Shown here: positions 24,209 to 32,134 of the stretch, piece by piece
Numbering within the stretch: position 1 is the first letter of the stretch
Layout of the letters: the number at the start of each line of letters is the position of its first letter
DNA from: Ignavibacteriaceae bacterium
GTDB taxonomy: Bacteria; Bacteroidota; Ignavibacteria; Ignavibacteriales; Ignavibacteriaceae
Length of the DNA: 34,741 nt
Direction of reading: 5' to 3'
Assembly (NCBI GenBank): GCA_014860115.1
Contig: JACZKK010000183.1
Location: forward strand, 1 to 34,741
Notes under the pieces: generated by a model
What the model was told of the DNA's origin: nothing
Databases searched by the model: none
The model's input: the letters and a program-made list of their open reading frames with translations, nothing else
Position numbers and translations under genes: made by a program

Positions 24209-25786
24209 TTATTTCTTCATTGGGAACAACATTCTAAACTTACTCCCTTTTCCTACTTCACTGCTCAATTCAATCTTTCCTTTATGTGCATCAACAATGT
24301 GCTTAACAATACTTAAACCTATTCCAGATCCTTTTACGTTATGAATATTGCCCGAACTTACTCTAAAAAATTTATCAAATATTTTTTTCTGATCTTTTTC
24401 GGGAATACCGATTCCTTTGTCTTCTACCTCAATAAAAGAAAAATTGTTCTCAATTCCTGTTCGAATTATTATCTCTTTCTTTGTATCGCTGTACTTTACT
24501 GCATTGTCAACAAGATTTACTATCGCTTCAGAAATTGCTTCTTCATCGATTTTTATAATCGGAATCGATTCGTCCTTCACAATGCTAAAAGTAAATCCTT
24601 TCTGCTCAAGATGAAATTTGTATGAATGATATACATTCTCTGCAACATCGTTCAGGTAACTGTCAACAAAATTATATTGCCTCTTCCCTGCTTCCATCTT
24701 TGAAAAGTTGAGAATTGAATTTACAATCTTGCTTAACCTGTTTGCTTCCTGGCTGATGATGGAATAATATTCTTTCTTTTTCTCTTCAGATTTAATTCTA
24801 TCCATTTCAAGAGTTTCGGAGAACATACTTATGAGCGAAAGTGGAGTTCTCAGTTCGTGAGAAACATTTGAAACAAAATCAGATTTTATCTGCGCTAGTT
24901 CGACTTCTTTTTTAATATTCCTGTAAACAATCCATACACCAAGTATTAAAACAATCGTTAATAATCCAATAAGCAAAATATTTGTGAATGCTCTCTGCTG
25001 AACCAGATCTTCAGTAGTTTGTCCGACAAGTGAAATTCCGATTTGATAGTCCGGAAAAATCCACAATGGTTTGGACTGTTGAACTTCTCCGATCGTAAAA
25101 TCCTTGGAGGAATTAAACTGATAATTTTCTGCACGATTAAATACTGAAATCAAAAACTCCTGCTGGGCAACTTCCTGCAATTTGGGAGAAAGTATTCTGT
25201 AAGTAAACTCTTTTGGATCAATCGCCATCCCGGTTATCCGGCGTGTTCCTTCCTGTGTTTCTTCAATAAACAGTAGAATTGATACATCAGTAGTTGTATC
25301 TGATTTGATAGGTTCAAGCTTTCGATAGCCTGCTTTTTTATAAGTCAGGAGTCTATTTACAATTAGTTGATTCTCGGATATAATATTTTTAACTGATTTT
25401 TTAAACTCATCTAATTTATTTAGAGAGTTATCGTCTTCCTTTTTCACAATGAGTTTTATTTCATTATTAGCACTATCGGCCACGAAAATTATAGACAAAG
25501 ACGGGAACTGGTTGTAAAAACTGTCAATGGATGAATGGATTCTTACATCATCGAAATTACTCAAATCATCATGAAACTTATCAATCTTGCTTGCCCAGTC
25601 ACTTACAACATCTTCAGAATACTGATTGACGGAATAAAGAATCGCATCAAGCTGGTTGGAATATATTTTAGAGATTACTTCTTCGTTTTGTTTTAAGGAA
25701 AGAATTTCATTTACAGTAAAAAATACTGCAGGAAGCAGAATTAGAATTATGAGGATGACTAAAATTCTTTTAACAGTTTTATTCAT
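24209..25786 (-). CDS. Membrane sensor histidine kinase
   Basis: A 525-residue sensor. A first membrane helix (about 7-28), an extracytoplasmic domain (about 29-268) and a second helix (about 270-288) are followed by the kinase core. The H-box is FVSNVSHELRTPLSL, the N-box IVNLVDNAVKYSD, and the G-boxes are VEDKGIGIPEKD and KGSGIGLSIVKHIVDAHKG. There is no HAMP domain between the second helix and the H-box. The periplasmic domain is of a type I do not recognise. Together with the response regulator downstream it forms a two-component system of unknown signal. Confidence 0.92.
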   Translation of the reverse strand: MNKTVKRILVILIILILLPAVFFTVNEILSLKQNEEVISKIYSNQLDAILYSVNQYSEDVVSDWASKIDKFHDDLSNFDDVRIHSSIDSFYNQFPSLSIIFVADSANNEIKLIVKKEDDNSLNKLDEFKKSVKNIISENQLIVNRLLTYKKAGYRKLEPIKSDTTTDVSILLFIEETQEGTRRITGMAIDPKEFTYRILSPKLQEVAQQEFLISVFNRAENYQFNSSKDFTIGEVQQSKPLWIFPDYQIGISLVGQTTEDLVQQRAFTNILLIGLLTIVLILGVWIVYRNIKKEVELAQIKSDFVSNVSHELRTPLSLISMFSETLEMDRIKSEEKKKEYYSIISQEANRLSKIVNSILNFSKMEAGKRQYNFVDSYLNDVAENVYHSYKFHLEQKGFTFSIVKDESIPIIKIDEEAISEAIVNLVDNAVKYSDTKKEIIIRTGIENNFSFIEVEDKGIGIPEKDQKKIFDKFFRVSSGNIHNVKGSGIGLSIVKHIVDAHKGKIELSSEVGKGSKFRMLFPMKK

Positions 25787-25854
25787 CAGATAAACAAATT
25801 GTTTTTAGTCCACTTAAATGAAAAAATGAGTTTTCCTTAGTGAAGCTTTGTATG

Positions 25855-25944
25855 CTTAGTGTCCCTGTTTAACGTCAGACAGGTCAATGGCAAAAAATAA
25901 TTTCCTTAACCACTAAGACACTTAGACCACAAAGGAACACTAAG
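25855..25944. repeat. Intergenic repeat of the CTTAGTGT / ACACTAAG type
   Basis: CTTAGTGTCC (25855-25864) pairs with GGAACACTAAG (25934-25944), and CCACTAAGACACTTAGACCACAAAGG lies inside as near-repeats of CACTAAG and ACTTAG. The arm reaches into the last codons of the PLP enzyme gene (stop at 25940). It resembles dispersed simple hairpin repeats of other genomes and the elements at 3717 and 19208 in style (short CxTxGTG words) but is not clearly the same sequence. Confidence 0.55.
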
Positions 25945-27148
25945 ACTTCAATAACCCAACCTCAGCCAAACACTTCTTTATTCTTTCAAATGTTTTGTGG
26001 ATGTTGTTATCCAAACCAATTGATATTCTAACAAGTCCTTCACTAAGCCCCATTTTCACCTGTTCTTCTTTCGGAATTTCAGAAGATGTACTGTGCCCGG
26101 GTGAACTGAATAATGTTTTAAAGTAACCTAAACTGACAGCAAGGTAACCAACTTTTGCATCCTGCATTTTTTTCATAAATGCATCTGCGGTCTTTTCATC
26201 ACCAGCATCAATTGCCAACATTCCGCCAAATCCAAATCCATCGTTCATTAATTCTTTTAAAAGTCTATGACCGTTATGCGAAGGCAAGCCTGGATAGTAA
26301 ACTTTCAGACCAAGCTTTTCAAAATTTTCTGCAAGATAGATTGCATTCTTGCTGTGCTTTTCAATTCTAATATGCAGCGAATGAAGATTCTTTAAAATAC
26401 TTGCCGCCCTGTGGCTATCTAAAACAGGGCCAAGCAGCATTGCAGTACCGGAATTTATATCCATCATCTGATTAATAAATTCTCTGCTGCTGCAAACGCA
26501 TCCGGCAACGCAATCGCTTGTTCCGTTAATAAATTTTGTAAGACTGTGAATTACTATATGAGCGCCAAGATGTATTGGACTAATAAATATCGGGCTGAAT
26601 GTATTATCAACCATTAGCTTTATGTTGTGAGCATTTGCAAGTTCACTAAGTTTAGGAAGATCAGCAATTTCGAGTAATGGATTACTCACCGATTCACAAT
26701 AAATAATTTTTGTTTTACTGGTAATGGATTTCTTAACAGCATCCAAGTCAAGAGTATTTACAAATTTGACATTAATGCCAAATCTCGGCAGAAGATTTTT
26801 AAAGAAAGCGTAAGTTCCACCATAAATAGTTCTGCTTGAAATTACCTCATCACCAGCACTGCAGACTTGCAGAACAGAGCATACGATGGCTGCCATTCCT
26901 GAACCTGTAACGATTGCAGCTTCGCTGTCCTCAAGTCTGGCTAGTGCATCAGCTAAATATTTATTTGTCGGATTCCAATGACGCGAATAAAGAAAACAAC
27001 CTTCAACCTCATGGTCAAATAGTTCTTTCATTTTTTCGGGACTTAGAAAAGTATATGTCGAGGAATCGGTTATTGAAGGATTTACATCCCCGTATTCTCC
27101 AAAAACAAGATAATCCTGAATTTCAGTGGATGGGTCAAAGTGGTGCAT
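25940..27148 (-). CDS. Trans-sulfuration PLP enzyme (cystathionine/O-acetylhomoserine/methionine lyase family)
   Basis: A 402-residue fold type I PLP enzyme of the Cys/Met metabolism family. Seen are YSRHWNPTNKYLADALARLE near residue 55-75 in parts, the SGMAAI motif, and the PLP Lys in HSLTKFINGTSD with CVAG following. Where methionine gamma-lyases have a key Cys (YGC), this has IYGGTYAF, which is more like O-acetylhomoserine sulfhydrylase or cystathionine synthase/lyase. The exact reaction cannot be assigned. The ATG at 27148 has AAAGGAG upstream. It is divergent from rpiA. Confidence 0.85.
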   Translation of the reverse strand: MHHFDPSTEIQDYLVFGEYGDVNPSITDSSTYTFLSPEKMKELFDHEVEGCFLYSRHWNPTNKYLADALARLEDSEAAIVTGSGMAAIVCSVLQVCSAGDEVISSRTIYGGTYAFFKNLLPRFGINVKFVNTLDLDAVKKSITSKTKIIYCESVSNPLLEIADLPKLSELANAHNIKLMVDNTFSPIFISPIHLGAHIVIHSLTKFINGTSDCVAGCVCSSREFINQMMDINSGTAMLLGPVLDSHRAASILKNLHSLHIRIEKHSKNAIYLAENFEKLGLKVYYPGLPSHNGHRLLKELMNDGFGFGGMLAIDAGDEKTADAFMKKMQDAKVGYLAVSLGYFKTLFSSPGHSTSSEIPKEEQVKMGLSEGLVRISIGLDNNIHKTFERIKKCLAEVGLLKS

Positions 27149-27231
27149 AATTATTCTCCTTTAAAATTTGCTTGGTAAAAATAAATAAATGATTTTTCAT
27201 TTGAACATTTTTCACAATTTCAGGTGTATTT

Positions 27232-27915
27232 ATGAACGAAAAGAAAATAGCGGCAGAACATGCTGTTGATTACATAGAAGATGGTATGATAGTCGGTCTG
27301 GGGACAGGCTCAACCGTGGCATTTATGCTAAATAAATTATCGCAGAGAGTTAAATCAGGATTGAATATCACAGCGGTTTCTACTTCAGCAGCTACCACAA
27401 AACTGGCTACATCACTAGGAATAAAAATTTTAATGCTTAGCGAAGTCGATGAAATAGACCTGACTATTGACGGTGCCGACGAAGTTGATGAGAATTTAAA
27501 CGGAATTAAAGGCGGCGGCGGTGCATTACTTTATGAAAAAATAATCGCTTCGAACTCAAAGAAAAACATATGGATTGTTGATTCTACAAAGCTTGTAAAA
27601 ACACTAGGTAATTTTCCATTGCCTATTGAAGTAGTTCAATTTGGAAGCACTCATTTATGTGTTAAATTGGAAAGTAAAGGATATAAACCTACTTTTCGTC
27701 AAATCGGTGCTACGCGATTCATCACAGATAATAATAATTATATAGTTGATTTAAGGATAGAAAAAATTGAAGACCCAGTTGGTCTTGATATTAAATTGAA
27801 AAAGTTTGCCGGCGTTGTTGAGACCGGCTTGTTTTGCAATGTTGTGGATATAGTTATTGCCGGGATTGGCAACAAAGTAGAAGTGATTAATAAAAAAAAG
27901 AGAGAACAAACCTGA
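27232..27915 (+). CDS. rpiA: Ribose-5-phosphate isomerase A
   Basis: A 227-residue enzyme interconverting ribose 5-phosphate and ribulose 5-phosphate. Motifs are GLGTGSTVAFML, DLTIDGADEVDENLNGIKGGGGALLYEKI with the catalytic acidic residues (in two short blocks), and the Lys-rich end of the RpiA fold. It links to the gnd-zwf-pgl-tal-pgi operon by converting its product ribulose 5-phosphate. AGG lies upstream of the ATG. Its last codons overlap the terminator of the small gene on the opposite strand. Confidence 0.94.
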   Translation: MNEKKIAAEHAVDYIEDGMIVGLGTGSTVAFMLNKLSQRVKSGLNITAVSTSAATTKLATSLGIKILMLSEVDEIDLTIDGADEVDENLNGIKGGGGALLYEKIIASNSKKNIWIVDSTKLVKTLGNFPLPIEVVQFGSTHLCVKLESKGYKPTFRQIGATRFITDNNNYIVDLRIEKIEDPVGLDIKLKKFAGVVETGLFCNVVDIVIAGIGNKVEVINKKKREQT

Positions 27916-27933
27916 TTGGGTTCGAACTCTCTT
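27892..27933 (-). terminator. Intrinsic terminator of the TatA-like gene, overlapping the rpiA end
   Basis: AAGAGAG (27898-27904) pairs with CTCTCTT (27927-27933), with an inner AACC/GGTT pair. On the minus strand the stem is followed by a run of T (complement of A at 27892-27899), a standard Rho-independent form. The stem lies partly in the last codons of rpiA. Confidence 0.7.
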
Positions 27934-27955
27934 ATCCCCTATTTGTTTTTTGCTA

Positions 27956-28069
27956 CTATTTATCCGCGCCCAGTCTTCTTAATTCCCGTGCTACTTTTCT
28001 AGAATTATTATATGCTAAAAATCCAAGTACTGCTAAAAAAGCGATAACAATTAATTCAGTAATTCCCAT
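27956..28069 (-). CDS. 37-residue TatA-like membrane protein
   Basis: The ORF runs from an ATG at 28069, with GGAG upstream (11 bases, a little far), to a TAG at 27956. The protein starts MGITELIVIAFLAVLGFLAY, followed by a short basic amphipathic stretch ending in ARELRRLGADK. The layout matches the TatA/TatE start (a Glu near residue 5-8, one membrane helix, an amphipathic helix with a REL or PEL motif), but the usual FG hinge is missing and the acidic tail is absent. TatA proteins are normally above 50 residues. It may be a mini-TatA or an unrelated small membrane protein. A T-tailed hairpin follows it. Confidence 0.6.
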   Translation of the reverse strand: MGITELIVIAFLAVLGFLAYNNSRKVARELRRLGADK

Positions 28070-28250
28070 CTTATTTTTACTCCCATTGATTACTTTTTTT
28101 GTCTATGAAAAAGACAAGTATAGTGCCATCAGAGTATTTCATAATGAAACTTCTTTCAATTGCATTTCACAATAATTATAATCTGGCTGAATTACTTGTT
28201 GTAATTATTACAATAAACGACAAATGTGGCAGTAACTATTTACATAAAAA

Positions 28251-28278
28251 AAATGGGCGTACTTACGTACACCCATTT
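28251..28278 (-). terminator. Intrinsic terminator of the cytochrome operon
   Basis: AAATGGG (28251-28257) pairs with CCCATTT (28272-28278), with a further GTAC/GTAC pair inside. Read on the minus strand it is followed by a run of eight T. It lies 21 bases after the stop of the multihaem cytochrome gene. The remaining bases to 28070 hold no convincing gene. Confidence 0.82.
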
Positions 28279-28298
28279 AACTAAGGAGGCTATTTATT

Positions 28299-29687
28299 TT
28301 ACTTCATCAATAAAAGTTTTCTTGTTTCAGTAAACGAAGCTGACTTTATCTGATAGAAGTAAACTCCTGATGACAATCCAGTGGCATCAAAATCTACCTC
28401 GTAAACCCCTGTGTCGTGGTCCCCGCTGATAAGAGTTTTAATCTCATGACCTAATGCATCATATACAATTAATTCAACATCACTTCTTTGTGGAATTGAA
28501 TATCTGATTGTTGTTGAAGGATTAAACGGATTTGGATAATTCTGTTCCAGTCTGAAACCTTCAGGGACAACATTTATCTGTTTTTCAACACTTACTAAAG
28601 TTGTATCCATTCCAAGAGCATCCATCTGTGCTGTTGTTAATGGTGTGCAATAGCGTAGCACAAACCCATCAGCAGTTTCTTTAACAACTGACCAGTTCTT
28701 TGATGGAGGAGTTACAGGATCGTTTGGATCTCCATTATATTTTAGAAAATCCATTTTGAAAGAATATTTATAGTCAACTGGCAAAGGAACTATTCCCGTC
28801 AGTGTACTCATCGTACTATCAGCCGGGTTCCAGGTGGCAAACTTCATTCCTCCGCCATTATTATAGTCCGTAATGGCTGGAATATTTCCACCAAAATTTG
28901 CGTGACAATCCGAACATGTCCTTGCACCTGTTAGTGTAATAGAATGTGCTACAGATGGACCCATTCCTATCCAGGTATTACCATCATAAGTTAATGATTG
29001 GAATGATGCTGGATGTACTTTACCATCTTTATCTCTATTAACCAGGATTAAAAAGTTTGTAAACTGACCGAAAGCTCTTTTCTTCATTACAACCTGGCTT
29101 TCAAAGTGACAGCTTAGGCATGTAAGGTTTGTTGAAGCATGGCATGAAGTACAGTGTATATCGGCTCCATGTGTGTTGTGCTCTGTGTTCGACGCAATCG
29201 TTACATGACAACCGGCTTGCTGGCAATCAGTTTGAATTGCATCCGGATCAAACATTGAAGAATATGCTACACCATCATCACCATGTAGCTCTTCTTCACC
29301 ATGGCAATCTATGCATACCATCGAAGCACTACGGTGAACATCAGGAATACCCTTATTAATGATCGAAGCTTCTCTTGAATGGCAGCTAAGACATTGGCTT
29401 TGCTCAACGGTGAATGATCCTGTCGCATGACAATCAACACAACTAGGTACGTAGTTAGCGGGATAAGGATCTCCATTTGCATCCGTTGCACCATGACATT
29501 CGACACAGCCAACTTCGCTTATCGGAACATTTGTAATAGTCTCGAATCCACCATTCTCTGCATTATACCAGGTACTTTTTCCATTCCTGGTTTTATGAAG
29601 GCTTGTTTCAAAATTGCTCTGTGCCAATGTTGGCAGGATGTAACCAATCACAAAGCAAATTGTTAACAGTAAAGATATTTTTTTCAT
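28299..29687 (-). CDS. Octahaem c-type cytochrome with a T9SS sorting domain
   Basis: A 462-residue secreted protein. A signal peptide (KKISLLLTICFVIGYILPTLA) is followed by eight haem-binding sites in about 220 residues: CVECH, CVDCH, CLSCH, CIDCH, CQQAGCH (CxxxCH), CTSCH, CLSCH and CSDCH. Extra His residues could be distal ligands. The C-terminus is a T9SS type A domain (NYPNPFNPSTTIRY, SSGVYFYQI, KLLLMK). The product should move electrons at the outer cell surface; partners are unknown. An upstream in-frame ATG (29699) exists, but the GGAG it contains is the ribosome-binding site, 6 bases before the ATG at 29687, so I use the latter. Confidence 0.9.
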   Translation of the reverse strand: MKKISLLLTICFVIGYILPTLAQSNFETSLHKTRNGKSTWYNAENGGFETITNVPISEVGCVECHGATDANGDPYPANYVPSCVDCHATGSFTVEQSQCLSCHSREASIINKGIPDVHRSASMVCIDCHGEEELHGDDGVAYSSMFDPDAIQTDCQQAGCHVTIASNTEHNTHGADIHCTSCHASTNLTCLSCHFESQVVMKKRAFGQFTNFLILVNRDKDGKVHPASFQSLTYDGNTWIGMGPSVAHSITLTGARTCSDCHANFGGNIPAITDYNNGGGMKFATWNPADSTMSTLTGIVPLPVDYKYSFKMDFLKYNGDPNDPVTPPSKNWSVVKETADGFVLRYCTPLTTAQMDALGMDTTLVSVEKQINVVPEGFRLEQNYPNPFNPSTTIRYSIPQRSDVELIVYDALGHEIKTLISGDHDTGVYEVDFDATGLSSGVYFYQIKSASFTETRKLLLMK

Positions 29688-29709
29688 GTGTTTCTCCATT
29701 AATAGTTTT

Positions 29710-30156
29710 TTAATGAGTGAGTTTATTTGTTAGTCTAATTTTAGTTTCAATAATATTTGCCACTTCACCAATCCTATTGTCATTCGGATTTTCGATTAAA
29801 ATCCTTTTAAAGAATTCTAACGATTTCTCTGCATTGCAATAAAGCCACAACATGGCTAACATCAGCTTAAGATCATACGATTCATTTTCATAAGGCAGGA
29901 TATTTCCATATTTATCAGTCAGTTCAACACAAGGACAGTCATCAGCAACAGGATCTGTTTCAATAATAAAATTTAAATCTTCCTTAACCAGCTGGTAAAA
30001 ACTTTCAAATGCTTTTTGAATTTGACCAATCTGTGTATAGCAAATTATTAATTTTTTTCGAGCCGATTTATTAACAGGATCAGAATTAATCGTATGCTGA
30101 AAATTCACAGCAGCATCTTCATAATTTCGAGCTAAAAAATATTTGTTACCGAGCAT
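29710..30156 (-). CDS. TPR-like protein cotranscribed with the cytochrome
   Basis: A 148-residue soluble helical protein. YFLARNYEDAAVNFQHTINSDP and ARKKLIICYTQIGQIQKAFESF are tetratricopeptide-like repeats, and a third helix pair with EKSLEFFKRILIENPNDNRI follows. No signal peptide or enzyme motif is seen. The frame opens at 30186 with a TTG, but that codon lies inside the predicted -12 element of the sigma54 promoter, so translation must start later: ATG at 30168 or 30156. I chose 30156, which leaves a 15-base leader; its ribosome-binding site is weak. It lies 22 bases before the cytochrome, so it may help assemble, regulate or transport it. Confidence 0.75.
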   Translation of the reverse strand: MLGNKYFLARNYEDAAVNFQHTINSDPVNKSARKKLIICYTQIGQIQKAFESFYQLVKEDLNFIIETDPVADDCPCVELTDKYGNILPYENESYDLKLMLAMLWLYCNAEKSLEFFKRILIENPNDNRIGEVANIIETKIRLTNKLTH

Positions 30157-30182
30157 TTCACTATACATCGTGCAGAACACGT

Positions 30183-30197
30183 GCAATTAGTAAGCCA
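30183..30197 (-). promoter_or_regulatory. Sigma54 (-24/-12) promoter
   Basis: On the minus strand TGGCTTACTAATTGC has GG and GC with exactly 10 bases between them, the sigma54 spacing, followed by A. The consensus is TGGCACN5TTGC. The predicted start is near 30171. Just upstream in the same direction is a gene for a sigma54 activator, which supports it. Confidence 0.8.
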
Positions 30198-30225
30198 GCA
30201 AATAGTTGCGAAAAGAAATGAATTT

Positions 30226-30276
30226 ATCGATATGTGCAGAAACGAATCGTTTCATTTGAAACGGTTATATATCGAT
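30226..30276 (-). promoter_or_regulatory. Symmetric upstream activator site
   Basis: GAAACGAATCGTTTC (30239-30253) is a perfect palindrome around one base and overlaps CGTTTCATTTGAAACG (30248-30263), a palindrome with a 2-base centre. The pair is framed by ATCGATAT (30226-30233) and ATATCGAT (30269-30276), each 5 bases away. It lies about 55-105 bases before the sigma54 start. A further GAAACG and GAAACA occur up to 30350. It is the expected binding site for the activator encoded next to it. Confidence 0.75.
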
Positions 30277-30361
30277 TATAGTTATAACAGCCTTTATTTA
30301 TAAGGCATTAAGAAAAAAATGAAACGCTCTGTTCCATAAATTTACTTGAAACAGCAATTAT

Positions 30362-31672
30362 TCATTTTTCAAGATTTTTAAGCATTCTCCAAAGAGTAGT
30401 TCTGCCAATGCCCAACTCCTCGGCAACTTTGGTTTTATTCCATTTGTGTTTTTTAAGTAACTGCAATAATTCGGAAGGACTTTCTCTTTTAAACTCCTCA
30501 GCTGGTTTTCTGGTTTCAAAAGTTGATTTAATACTTGCGGGCAATTTTTCTAATTGGATCGATTCGTTCTTTGCCCGAACAACCATATACTCAATTACAT
30601 TTTCCAGCTCTCTTACATTGCCTGGCCAATCATAATTCATTAATATTTCCAGAGCACGGTCATCAATATCATTAATCACTTTATTGTAGAGCTTAGAATA
30701 TTCTTTAATGAAGCTATTCACAAGATGCGGAATGTCCTCAGTTCTTTCGCGTAAAGGAGGGATAACGATGGGAATCACATTCAACCTGTAATATAGATCC
30801 TCTCGCAACTTACCGTTTTTCAACGCATCATTTATTTTCAGATTTGTTGCTGCAAGTACACGAACATCAACTACCCTGGGAATTGATTCCCCGATTCTTT
30901 CAAATGTACCCTCCTGTAAAACTCTGAGAAGTTGAACCTGAGTCTGCAAAGGCATTTCGGCAATTTCATCCAGAAAAATCGTCCCCTCATTTGCTATTTC
31001 AAATCTACCGGGTCGGTCTTTCACTGCATCAGTAAAAGCACCTTTTACATGCCCAAATAATTCGCTTGCAAGAAGTGTTTCCGGAAAAACAGCACAATTA
31101 ACTTTAACAAAATTTTTATCTTTCCTTTTACTTGTAACCTGAATTGCATTTGCAATCATCTCCTTTCCAGTTCCTGACTCACCCTGAATTAAAGCTGGTG
31201 CGTCCGAGTCAGCAATTTCCTGAACCAACCTGAAAATATCCTGCATAGCCTTGCCATGTCCGATTATCCCAAAATAACTTCCCGCAGAGCTGACATCTTT
31301 TTTTATTGATTCGATTTCCGATAAATCACGAAAAGAAATTACACCACCGATTGGCTGATCAGATTCATTTTTTAGAATTGCTGCATTAAGCTTTATTGGT
31401 TTTCGGCTGCCATCTTTGATTTCTATATTAGATCTGAAATCGTAAAGTGGATTGCCCGATTCAAGAATCAGTCCGATAGGACATTTGGATTCGCATAGCT
31501 CACATTTAAATACGTACTTGCAGAATTGATTTAAAACTTCTTCACGCTTGTACCCTGTAATTTCTTCTGCAGCACGGTTGAAGAAATTTATTTTAAAATT
31601 CTTATCAACAGTAAGCAAGCCCTCACCTATAGAGTCAAGTATTTCATCGCGGGAAGATTTTGGTTCGGGCAT
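30362..31672 (-). CDS. Sigma54-dependent transcription activator with a Cys-rich PAS domain
   Basis: A 436-residue NtrC/FhlA-like regulator. A PAS domain (about 8-120) contains C51, C57, C60 and C64 (C-x5-C-x2-C-x3-CP), which could bind an Fe-S cluster or metal or act as a thiol switch. The AAA+ domain (about 135-370) has Walker A GESGTGKE, Walker B GTIFLDEIAEMP and a sigma54-contact loop GAFTDA in place of the usual GAFTGA. A Fis-type helix-turn-helix ends the protein (KTKVAEELGIGRTTLWRML). There is no receiver domain, so it senses directly. It lies just upstream of the sigma54 promoter of the TPR-cytochrome operon, its probable target. Confidence 0.92.
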   Translation of the reverse strand: MPEPKSSRDEILDSIGEGLLTVDKNFKINFFNRAAEEITGYKREEVLNQFCKYVFKCELCESKCPIGLILESGNPLYDFRSNIEIKDGSRKPIKLNAAILKNESDQPIGGVISFRDLSEIESIKKDVSSAGSYFGIIGHGKAMQDIFRLVQEIADSDAPALIQGESGTGKEMIANAIQVTSKRKDKNFVKVNCAVFPETLLASELFGHVKGAFTDAVKDRPGRFEIANEGTIFLDEIAEMPLQTQVQLLRVLQEGTFERIGESIPRVVDVRVLAATNLKINDALKNGKLREDLYYRLNVIPIVIPPLRERTEDIPHLVNSFIKEYSKLYNKVINDIDDRALEILMNYDWPGNVRELENVIEYMVVRAKNESIQLEKLPASIKSTFETRKPAEEFKRESPSELLQLLKKHKWNKTKVAEELGIGRTTLWRMLKNLEK

Positions 31673-32134
31673 TTGTTAACTGATATCTTGTTTTTGAAGA
31701 AACTGATTTTTCATAATGTAAGATAGCCAAAAACGATTTTTGATTCTCACCAAAAATCTACATATAAAAATACAATAGTCCTTTAAAACGAATTGGATTA
31801 CCTGATATTAACTATGAGAAGCTTCGTTTTTCTTAAGTAAAATTTTCAATCCTCAGTAATCATTGCATACTTGTTATTATAAACTGGAAACATTACACAA
31901 CAATTTATTATTCGCAGGTGGTATGATTTGTGAAATTGTTATTTGTTGGTATCAGCAGCTTGCTGAATAGTTGACAAGTAGCAACTTAGTATATGGCTGT
32001 TAAAAATTAGCATCCATGATTAATATCTGCTGATTATCAATTTTTTACATATTTTTCATTAGCTGATTATCAAAAATATTTCAGCGACATAATTGAGAAA
32101 TTAAATATTTCTTTAAACAATATCGGATGGGGAT
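31673..32134. promoter_or_regulatory. Intergenic region with a palindrome and a 12-base direct repeat
   Basis: A 462-base gap between the divergent activator gene and the T9SS gene holds no convincing ORF. It contains a perfect palindrome TCAGCAGCTTGCTGA (31952-31966) and two copies of GCTGATTATCAA (32029-32040 and 32062-32073) 33 bases apart, about three helical turns, 60-105 bases before the ATG at 32135. These could be regulatory sites for the secreted-protein genes downstream. Confidence 0.5.

Noticed and set aside
25940-27148. Calling the PLP enzyme methionine gamma-lyase
   Set aside because: The key active-site Cys of that enzyme is Gly here (YGGTY), so only a family-level call is safe.
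28099-28284. A 61-residue plus-strand ORF
   Set aside because: It starts with TTG without a ribosome-binding site and runs through the terminator hairpin of the opposite cytochrome gene.
30157-30186. TPR protein starting at the TTG at 30186
   Set aside because: That codon lies in the sigma54 -12 element, upstream of the predicted transcript start.
32029-32073. CRISPR array
   Set aside because: Only two 12-base copies exist, with no further units and no cas genes.
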